Assembly (NCBI GenBank): GCA_937967955.1
Contig: CALBUB010000003.1
Location: forward strand, 1 to 6,121
Reading direction: 5' to 3'
Source: an uncultured Bacillota bacterium
Lineage (GTDB): Bacteria; Bacillota; Clostridia; Tissierellales; Tepidimicrobiaceae
Length of the DNA stretch: 6,121 nt
How positions within the stretch are numbered: the first letter of the stretch is position 1; each line of letters opens with the position of its first letter. The translations under genes and the position numbers were made by a program. The notes beneath the pieces are model-generated. The model did not search any database and was not told the origin of the DNA. It worked only from the letters and a program-made list of their open reading frames with translations. Shown here one piece after another: positions 1 to 4,720 of this stretch.

Positions 1-545
1 TGTTATTACCTACAGAAGAAAAAGCACTGGATGCTGAACAGTTGGAGATAGTGGAAGTAGATCCTAGAATTGAATTAGTTAAAAGGCTAATTGAATATAG
101 GAAATATAAGCAAGTTGCAAATAAATTGAGAGAGCTTGAAAAAATTCAATTAAAAGTTTTTTGCAAACCTAAAGAGGATTATAACATTTATTATAGTAAA
201 GAAGTAAAATTAGATAATATGGATATATACAAGCTAAGTGATGCTTATAAGAAACTTATAAGAAAAAAAGCAAATAAAGGCTCATTTAAAATCAGACAAA
301 TTCAAACTGAAGAATATAGTTTAAAAAAGTGTATTAGGAAGATTAAGAGCATATTAAAGTTTAAAAAAAGGATAAAATTCAGCCAGCTTTTCAAAGGGAG
401 GCCAAATAAAAAAGAGGTGATATCAACATTTTTATCTTTACTAGAGTTGATAAAGGACAAATATATAAGTGCATACCAAAGTAACAGTTTTAGTGATATA
501 TTGATTAGCAAATTAGATGAAGAAGGTGACTGTACTAATGGATGA
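1..545 (+). CDS. scpA: ScpA, segregation and condensation protein A (5' end outside window)
   Basis: ScpA is the kleisin subunit of bacterial condensin. It bridges the Smc heads and binds an ScpB dimer, helping to compact and segregate the chromosome. The frame is open from the first base (first full codon at position 3), so the gene starts upstream. About 180 C-terminal residues are visible of the family's usual ~250. The visible part opens with LLPTEE and then DPRIELVKRLIEYRKYK, the conserved segment that follows the N-terminal Smc-binding domain in ScpA. A charged linker comes next, and then the C-terminal winged helix (FLSLLELIKDKYISAYQSNSF, roughly the last 45 residues), which contacts the Smc head. 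A TTG at 42 could be read as a start, but homology continues upstream of it, so it is internal. The 3' end overlaps scpB by 8 bases, which suggests translational coupling. Identification rests on these motifs and on the scpB neighbour. Confidence 0.93.
   Translation, partial: LLPTEEKALDAEQLEIVEVDPRIELVKRLIEYRKYKQVANKLRELEKIQLKVFCKPKEDYNIYYSKEVKLDNMDIYKLSDAYKKLIRKKANKGSFKIRQIQTEEYSLKKCIRKIKSILKFKKRIKFSQLFKGRPNKKEVISTFLSLLELIKDKYISAYQSNSFSDILISKLDEEGDCTNG
523..529 (+). promoter_or_regulatory. Ribosome binding site deciding the scpB start
   Basis: AAGGTGA lies 8 bases before the ATG at 538, inside the last codons of scpA. It favours 538 over the in-frame ATG at 517, which would add seven residues that do not resemble ScpB N-termini. 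Confidence 0.7.
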
Positions 546-1083
546 TAGAGAGCTCAAAGCAATAATAGAAAGTTTGTTATTTGTATGGGGAGAGCCCTTA
601 GCTCTTAAGGATATAGCAAATATACTAGAAATTAAAGAATCTTATGCTAGTAAATTGGTAGATGAAATGATTGGAGAGTTCAACAATAGTAGAAGAGGAC
701 TAAGAATAATTAGAGTAAAGGATAAATGTCAATTAACTACTAGACCAGAGCATTATGAGTGGATTAGCTTATTATTTCAAGACCGTAAAGCAAATAGTCT
801 TTCTACAGCTGCTTTAGAGACTTTGGCAATTATAGCTTATAGGCAACCTATAACTAAGGCGGAAATAGAGAGTATAAGGGGAGTTAAATGTGATAAAGCT
901 TTAGAAACTTTACTTAGCAAAGATTTAATTAAGGAACTGGGAAGATTAGAAAGAACAGGTAGACCAATTATATATGGGACTACAGATGAGTTCCTTAGAT
1001 ATTTTGGGTTAAAGGATTTAGATGAGTTACCTGCAATTGATGAGCTAAACAAAGAAAATAATGATGGTTCTGTGAAAGAATAA
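538..1083 (+). CDS. scpB: ScpB, segregation and condensation protein B
   Basis: ScpB forms a dimer that clamps the middle of ScpA in the Smc-ScpAB condensin complex, acting on the nucleoid. The 181-residue product has the usual family length. It starts MDDRELKAIIESLLFVWGEPL, the conserved opening of the first winged helix (residues ~1-75). The second winged helix (~88-160) carries the signature LSTAALETLAIIAYRQPITK (88-107) followed by EIESIRGV, and then GRPIIYGTTDEFLRYFGL near 141-158. The last ~20 residues are acidic and probably disordered. The start at 538 is chosen because of its ribosome binding site and the fit to family N-termini. It overlaps scpA by 8 bases, so equimolar coupled synthesis is likely. 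A terminator hairpin begins inside its last codons, so scpB is the last gene of its transcript. Confidence 0.95.
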   Translation: MDDRELKAIIESLLFVWGEPLALKDIANILEIKESYASKLVDEMIGEFNNSRRGLRIIRVKDKCQLTTRPEHYEWISLLFQDRKANSLSTAALETLAIIAYRQPITKAEIESIRGVKCDKALETLLSKDLIKELGRLERTGRPIIYGTTDEFLRYFGLKDLDELPAIDELNKENNDGSVKE

Positions 1084-1112
1084 TACTGAAATTAGTATTA
1101 TTCTTTTTTTTT
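1075..1112 (+). terminator. Rho-independent terminator of the scpAB unit
   Basis: A perfect 13-bp stem, AAAGAATAATACT (1075-1087) with AGTATTATTCTTT (1094-1106), encloses a 6-base loop. A run of nine T residues (1104-1112) overlaps its 3' arm. The stem is AT-rich but uninterrupted. The scpB stop codon (1081-1083) lies inside the left arm. Confidence 0.88.
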
Positions 1113-1146
1113 ATGGAATTATATTAATTGGATATACATTTAAAAA

Positions 1147-1152
1147 GAGGTG
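1147..1152 (+). promoter_or_regulatory. Ribosome binding site deciding the DUF2953 gene start
   Basis: GAGGTG sits 5 bases before the ATG at 1158. The in-frame TTG at 1128 lacks such a site and would put a charged stretch ahead of the membrane segment. Confidence 0.65.
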
Positions 1153-1157
1153 CACCA

Positions 1158-1751
1158 ATGAAATGGTTATTTCTGTTCATCCCCATATTTATCATAATAC
1201 TCCTATTATCTTATGTGAAACTAAATATTGTTTACATATTCTATAATGGAAAAAGTAAGCTAAATATTTCCACCTCTTATATGTTCGGGCTAATTAGGCC
1301 AGAGGTATTTCCAAATGGGGATAATAAAAAACAAAAAAAATTTGATAAAGATAAGGATATAAAAAATGAAACATTTTCATTAGAAAAGTATGGGGACTAT
1401 AAAAAAATTTTTGCTTACTTGTTAGATAAGATTGTTATTGAAAAATTAAACTGGAGGACAAAAATTGGATATGAAGATCCATTTTATCTAAGTATGTTTT
1501 ATGGAAGTATTTGGTGGATAAAAGGCTTTATCAATAGCTTAATATTATCAAAAAAGGAAATTGATGAAATAAATATTCAGGTTCTTCCTAATTATAATAT
1601 CAATTTATTAGAGACTAGGTTTAATTGCATAATAAAGATAAGAATGGTTTATATTATAAACGTATGGATAAGATTATTAAAAATCTATAAAGGTGGTGAA
1701 AAAAATGACAGAACATCCTATAGAAGGTTTAATGAAAACCACAATGAATAG
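1158..1751 (+). CDS. DUF2953 membrane protein (YtfI-like), sporulation-associated
   Basis: The molecular function is unknown. The 197-residue product starts with one strong membrane segment (residues ~3-20, WLFLFIPIFIIILLLSYV). A Lys/Asp-rich linker follows (~56-78). The core contains WRTKIGYEDPFYLSMFYGSIWW (99-120), which matches the DUF2953 pattern of a 'T.IG..D' segment followed by a small-residue/aromatic helix. A later VLPNYN segment (142-147) corresponds to the family's C-terminal strand region. A second hydrophobic stretch, IIKIRMVYIINVWIRLLKI (~158-176), could be an amphipathic or membrane helix. In Bacillus and many clostridia a DUF2953 gene (ytfI) directly precedes ytfJ/gerW, as here, which supports the family call and suggests a spore-membrane role. 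The last 15 codons plus stop overlap gerW by 47 bases in another frame. The start is chosen from the ribosome binding site and the membrane helix. Confidence 0.8.
   Translation: MKWLFLFIPIFIIILLLSYVKLNIVYIFYNGKSKLNISTSYMFGLIRPEVFPNGDNKKQKKFDKDKDIKNETFSLEKYGDYKKIFAYLLDKIVIEKLNWRTKIGYEDPFYLSMFYGSIWWIKGFINSLILSKKEIDEINIQVLPNYNINLLETRFNCIIKIRMVYIINVWIRLLKIYKGGEKNDRTSYRRFNENHNE
1691..1699 (+). promoter_or_regulatory. Ribosome binding site deciding the gerW start
   Basis: AGGTGGTGA lies 5 bases before the ATG at 1705. The two GTG codons within it (1693, 1696) are in frame but would use the binding site itself as coding sequence. GerW proteins characteristically begin with a short M-x-EHPI, as from 1705. 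Confidence 0.7.
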
Positions 1752-2139
1752 CCTTAAAGAAATGGTTGATGTTAATACTATTATAGGAGATCCTGTACAA
1801 TCACCAGATGGATTGGTTATTATTCCTGTATCTAAAATTTCCTTTGGTTTCGCATCAGGAGGTAGCGAGTTTAGTAGAAATACGGATAATGAGCCTTCAG
1901 AGAAGAATTTTCCCTTTGGCGGTGGAAGTGGTGCAGGAGTTTCTGTACAGCCAGTAGGTTTTATTGTTGCTGGTAATAATCAGATTAGATTACTAACTGT
2001 AGATGAAGGCAATACTGCGTTAAGTAACTTATTTGATTTTGCTAGTAAACTAACTGATACTATACAACAAGCAGTTAGTAAGAAAAAGGATGAACAACTT
2101 AATAATACAAATCAAGAGGATAATAGCCAGACTAATTAA
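1705..2139 (+). CDS. gerW: GerW (YtfJ) family spore protein
   Basis: This belongs to the Spore_YtfJ family. In B. subtilis, YtfJ/GerW is made in the forespore and is needed for normal response of the GerA-type germinant receptor, but its biochemical activity is not established. The 144-residue product shows the whole family signature: EHPIEGLMKTTMNSLKEMVD (3-22), then VNTIIGDPV (23-31), PVSKISFGFASGGSEF (41-56), a Gly-rich FPFGGGSGAGVSVQPVGF (69-86), and VDEGNTALSNLFD (99-111). The last ~20 residues are polar and Asn/Gln-rich (KKKDEQLNNTNQ...), probably a disordered tail. No signal peptide is seen. It overlaps the DUF2953 gene by 47 bases, so the pair is almost certainly co-transcribed. Its presence indicates an endospore-forming lineage, although some non-sporulating relatives keep the gene. 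Confidence 0.93.
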   Translation: MTEHPIEGLMKTTMNSLKEMVDVNTIIGDPVQSPDGLVIIPVSKISFGFASGGSEFSRNTDNEPSEKNFPFGGGSGAGVSVQPVGFIVAGNNQIRLLTVDEGNTALSNLFDFASKLTDTIQQAVSKKKDEQLNNTNQEDNSQTN

Positions 2140-2161
2140 GAAGCAGATATTTTCTGCTTCT
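2139..2161 (+). terminator. Hairpin after gerW, possible weak terminator or processing site
   Basis: A perfect 9-bp stem, AGAAGCAGA (2139-2147) with TCTGCTTCT (2153-2161), has a 5-base loop and begins on the last base of the gerW stop codon. The following TATTACTTTATAT tract is only partly U-rich, so termination may be incomplete and some transcripts could read into the carboxypeptidase gene. The hairpin is directly visible; its function is inferred. Confidence 0.5.
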
Positions 2162-2173
2162 ATTACTTTATAT

Positions 2174-2183
2174 AAGGGGAGGT
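2174..2183 (+). promoter_or_regulatory. Strong ribosome binding site supporting a GTG start
   Basis: AAGGGGAGGT, with GGAGG 8 bases before GTG at 2191, supports initiation at this non-ATG codon. The encoded product then begins directly with a signal peptide. Confidence 0.75.
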
Positions 2184-2190
2184 AATTAAA

Positions 2191-3303
2191 GTGAAAAGAT
2201 GTATAATTTTAACTTTAGTATTTTTTATATTTATTAGCAGTTGTAGCTTTGCTCAAATTCCAGATATAAGTGCACAAAGTGCAATATTAATAGATGCCAA
2301 GTCAAAGCGAGTATTATATGAACACAATCCTTATATTAAATTACCAATGGCTAGTACAACTAAAATTATGACAGCATTAGTAGCTTTAGAAAAAGGAGAT
2401 TGTCAGGAAGAAGTAATAATAAAAGAAAGTGCAGTGGGCATAGAAGGTTCAAGTATTTACCTAAGAGAAGGTGAAATCCTCACTTTAGAGGACCTATTAT
2501 ATGGTCTAATGTTGAGGTCAGGAAACGACTCAGCTATAGCCATAGCTGAACATATTGGAAAAAGTGTAGAAGATTTTGTTGAACTAATGAATCTAAAAGC
2601 AAAGGAAATTGGAGCAAACAACACTAATTTTATGAATCCACACGGTTTACACCATGATAATCATTATACTACTTCTTATGATTTAGCTTTAATTGCTAGC
2701 AAAGCGTTAGAAAATAAAAAGTTTCAAGAAATAGTAAATACAAAGGTGTGGAGAGCAAATAGGGAAAAAAACAATATTTTTTATAATAAAAACAAGACCT
2801 TATGGGAATATGAAGGAGGAAATGGAGTAAAGACTGGCTACACTACTAGAGCTGGAAGGTGTTTGGTTACTAGCGCTACAAGGGAGGGTACCCAGCTGGT
2901 AGCAGTAGTTTTAAATGATAGGAATTGGTTTGAAGATTGTTATAGGCTTATGGACTATGGTTTTAATAATTATAAAAGCTATATAATATTTGATAAAGGC
3001 CAATTTGTTAAAAATATTCCAGTAGTTGATGGAAAAGAAGGTGAAGTGGCGGCAGTTATAGAAGATGCTTTTGAATATCCGTTAAAAGAAGAAGAATTGG
3101 ATAAGATAAGTATCAGCATAGATTTAATTGAGGAGGTTAAAGCACCAGTTGCCAAGGGAGAAAAATTAGGAGAAATAAAGGTGTACTTAAGTGGAAAGAT
3201 AATCCACAAGGAAGATATAGTATCAAAAGAGGATATAGATGAGATGGGATTGTTTAAGAAGTTTTTAGAAAGATTTAGGGATATAAAGCAAGATAATATA
3301 TAA
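2191..3303 (+). CDS. dacF: D-alanyl-D-alanine carboxypeptidase (DacF/DacB type, penicillin-binding protein)
   Basis: This is a serine peptidase of the S11 family. It removes the terminal D-alanine from peptidoglycan pentapeptides outside the membrane and so limits cross-linking. The 370-residue protein has an N-terminal signal segment (~5-17). The active-site motifs are complete: S55-T-T-K58 (nucleophile Ser55), S110-G-N112 and K214-T-G216. A C-terminal PBP5-type beta domain follows (~265-350). The final LFKKFLERFRDI (354-365) looks like an amphipathic membrane-anchoring helix. Cleavage could follow SFA (residue 21), but ISSC (15-18) also resembles a lipobox. The symbol is uncertain: many clostridial homologues are called DacF, while the position between scpAB and rluB is that of dacB (spore cortex PBP5*) in B. 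subtilis. The gerW neighbour makes a spore-cortex role plausible but unproven. The spoIIA genes that follow dacF in B. subtilis are absent. Confidence 0.92.
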   Translation: MKRCIILTLVFFIFISSCSFAQIPDISAQSAILIDAKSKRVLYEHNPYIKLPMASTTKIMTALVALEKGDCQEEVIIKESAVGIEGSSIYLREGEILTLEDLLYGLMLRSGNDSAIAIAEHIGKSVEDFVELMNLKAKEIGANNTNFMNPHGLHHDNHYTTSYDLALIASKALENKKFQEIVNTKVWRANREKNNIFYNKNKTLWEYEGGNGVKTGYTTRAGRCLVTSATREGTQLVAVVLNDRNWFEDCYRLMDYGFNNYKSYIIFDKGQFVKNIPVVDGKEGEVAAVIEDAFEYPLKEEELDKISISIDLIEEVKAPVAKGEKLGEIKVYLSGKIIHKEDIVSKEDIDEMGLFKKFLERFRDIKQDNI

Positions 3304-3332
3304 AAGAGAAGATATATATAAATGTTTTGCGA

Positions 3333-3338
3333 TATAAT
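3333..3338 (+). promoter_or_regulatory. Candidate -10 element upstream of rluB
   Basis: A perfect TATAAT lies in the 69-base gap after the carboxypeptidase gene and would start transcription about 28 bases before the rluB start codon. No TTGACA-like hexamer is found at 16-19 bases upstream, and there is no TG extension. In sequence this AT-rich, the call is therefore tentative. Confidence 0.35.
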
Positions 3339-3372
3339 ATAAGCTGGGTATCAATCAAATAGGAGGAAAAAT

Positions 3373-4080
3373 ATGAGGTTACAAAAGTATATTGCTAAGT
3401 CTGGCTTAACATCTAGAAGAAAGGCTGAAGAGTTAATTTTACAAGGAAGAGTAAAAGTTAATGGGCAAGTTGTAAACAAGTTGGGAAAAAAAGTAGAGCC
3501 TGAAAAGGATGTGGTTATGGTAGATAATAAAGTGGTAGAATTAGAAAATAAAAAGGTATATATTATGTTAAATAAGCCTACTGGCTATGTTACTACTTTG
3601 AAAGATAAATATTCAGATAAAATAGTTTTAGATTTAATTAAAGGTGTACGAGAGAGGATTTTTCCTATTGGTAGGCTTGATAAGGATACTACTGGCCTTT
3701 TATTATTAACTAATGATGGAGATTTAGCTTTTAAATTGACTCATCCTAGTTACCAAGTATGGAAAGAATATATTGCAACAGTAAAAGGGATACCTGATGA
3801 CAAAAAAATACAAAAATTAAGGGATGGAATCATTATTGATAGAAGAAAAACTAGCCCAGCTTATGTGGACATATTAAGAAAGGAAAAGGATTCAGCAGTT
3901 TTAAGAATAAAAATATATGAAGGTAGAAACAGGCAGGTTAGAAAAATGTGTAAATCTATTGGTCATCCAGTAATAAAACTAAAAAGGGTGGCCATTGGTC
4001 ATATAAAATTAGGTAACTTACCAATTGGTCGCTGGAGATATTTAAATGAAAAAGAAATAGAGTATTTAAAGAAAATATAA
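3373..4080 (+). CDS. rluB: 23S rRNA pseudouridine synthase, RluB/RsuA family
   Basis: The enzyme isomerises a specific uridine in rRNA to pseudouridine, in the cytoplasm during ribosome assembly. The 235-residue product has an N-terminal S4 RNA-binding domain (~1-60, MRLQKYIAKSGLTSRRKAEE, then GRVKVNG). The catalytic domain carries the signature GRLDKDTTGLLLLTNDGDLA (100-119), with Asp103 as the catalytic aspartate. The C-terminal family motif EGRNRQVRKMCKSIGHPV is at 183-200. Length and motifs are those of the RsuA/RluB/RluE/RluF group. An S4 domain together with this genome position favours RluB, acting on helix 80-90 region of 23S rRNA in studied bacteria, but RsuA or RluF specificity cannot be excluded from sequence alone. 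AGGAGG at 3361-3366, 6 bases before ATG, fixes the start. In B. subtilis rluB also lies downstream of scpAB and dacB. Confidence 0.92.
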   Translation: MRLQKYIAKSGLTSRRKAEELILQGRVKVNGQVVNKLGKKVEPEKDVVMVDNKVVELENKKVYIMLNKPTGYVTTLKDKYSDKIVLDLIKGVRERIFPIGRLDKDTTGLLLLTNDGDLAFKLTHPSYQVWKEYIATVKGIPDDKKIQKLRDGIIIDRRKTSPAYVDILRKEKDSAVLRIKIYEGRNRQVRKMCKSIGHPVIKLKRVAIGHIKLGNLPIGRWRYLNEKEIEYLKKI

Positions 4081-4088
4081 CTATAATT

Positions 4089-4097
4089 TGTTATAAT
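4089..4097 (+). promoter_or_regulatory. Candidate extended -10 promoter for mnmM (and possibly oadA)
   Basis: TGTTATAAT is an extended -10 (TGn plus perfect TATAAT at 4092-4097). A second TATAAT lies 10 bases upstream (4082-4087). No good -35 hexamer is seen, but an extended -10 can work without one. Transcription would begin near 4104, giving a leader of about 29 bases before the GTG at 4133. Confidence 0.5.
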
Positions 4098-4119
4098 ATT
4101 GACATGAGAAAATAATAGA

Positions 4120-4127
4120 GTGGTGAT
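4120..4127 (+). promoter_or_regulatory. Ribosome binding site supporting the mnmM GTG start
   Basis: GTGGTGAT, with its GGTGA core ending 6 bases before GTG at 4133, supports that start. No in-frame ATG occurs before residue 17, which would delete the conserved N-terminal helix. Confidence 0.6.
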
Positions 4128-4132
4128 ATATT

Positions 4133-4702
4133 GTGGGGGCTAAAACTTTTAAAAGTGCAGTTACAATTGCTAAAAGAATAATGGACATGACAATAAGTGA
4201 AGGAGATGTAGTCTTAGATTGTACAGTAGGAAATGGAAATGATACTTTACACTTGGCAAAATTAGTTGGTGAGAGTGGTAAAGTATACGGTTTTGATATC
4301 CAACCTATAGCCATAGAGATAACTAAAAATAGATTAATAGAGAATGACTTAATAAATAGGGTAGTATTAATAAATGACGGCCACGAACACATAGACCTTT
4401 ATATCCAGGAGAAATTAGACTTTGTAATATATAATTTAGGATATTTACCAAAGGGAGATAAAACAATAATTACTAAAGCTTCTACTACCTTAGAAAGCAT
4501 AAATAAAGCCCTTTCCCTTTTAAAAAAGAATGGTATACTATTGGTTACCTCTTATACTGGACATGAAGGTGGCCAAGAAGAATACAATGCCCTATTAAAT
4601 TTTTTTACATCATTAGATCAAAGAAAATTTAATGTTTTAAAATTTAAATTTATTAATCAAAGAAATAATCCGCCTACCCTTTTTGGGTTAGAGAAATTAT
4701 AA
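4133..4702 (+). CDS. mnmM: MnmM (YtqB) family SAM-dependent tRNA methyltransferase
   Basis: This is a class I (Rossmann) S-adenosylmethionine methyltransferase of the family long labelled 'rRNA methylase' (PF06962). B. subtilis and S. aureus members (YtqB, now MnmM) convert nm5s2U to mnm5s2U at the wobble position of tRNAs, the last methylation that MnmC performs in E. coli. The 189-residue product has the family's usual length. Visible motifs are the SAM-binding loop LDCTVGNGNDTLHLA (28-42), the acidic ribose-binding Asp55 in YGFDIQ, the family-diagnostic YNLGYLPKGDKTIITK (100-115), HEGGQEE (144-150), and the C-terminal NNPPTLFGLEK (178-188). Initiation is at GTG. It follows rluB by 52 bases, with its own promoter candidate, and precedes the carboxyltransferase gene by only 18 bases, so those two are probably co-transcribed. 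The exact tRNA activity is inferred from the family and not visible in the sequence. Confidence 0.88.
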   Translation: MGAKTFKSAVTIAKRIMDMTISEGDVVLDCTVGNGNDTLHLAKLVGESGKVYGFDIQPIAIEITKNRLIENDLINRVVLINDGHEHIDLYIQEKLDFVIYNLGYLPKGDKTIITKASTTLESINKALSLLKKNGILLVTSYTGHEGGQEEYNALLNFFTSLDQRKFNVLKFKFINQRNNPPTLFGLEKL

Positions 4703-4720
4703 ATTTAGGAGGGATAAATT

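Noticed and set aside
302..511. Minus-strand open frame within scpA, with similar ones at 837-1052 and 2979-3209
   Set aside because: All lie fully inside conserved plus-strand genes. Long antisense frames are expected in AT-rich coding sequence, and their hydrophobic products are typical of reverse-complemented Lys/Glu-rich codons.
1130..1138. GGATATACA upstream of the DUF2953 gene, close to the SigF/SigG -10 pattern GGNNANANT
   Set aside because: It misses the final T, and no GYATA-like -35 occurs at the expected spacing. A forespore promoter is biologically plausible for this pair, but the sequence does not support it.
3301..3325. GATATATATAAATG region after the carboxypeptidase gene as a terminator or repeat
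   Set aside because: It is a simple AT-rich stretch with no stem followed by a T-run. I see no terminator between this gene and rluB.
4099..4104. Perfect TTGACA that could be a -35 element
   Set aside because: The only matching -10-like sequences 17-20 bases downstream (4122-4130) overlap the mnmM ribosome binding site, so transcription would start past the start codon.
4081..4392. Minus-strand open frame of about 103 codons covering the rluB-mnmM gap and the start of mnmM
   Set aside because: It is antisense to a well-supported methyltransferase gene, its product resembles no family I recognise, and no ribosome binding site was noted for it.
4674..4690. TACCC-T5-GGGTTA hairpin at the end of mnmM as a terminator before oadA
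   Set aside because: The stem is very short (about four pairs), no T-run follows, and it lies inside coding sequence 18 bases plus a few codons before the next gene.
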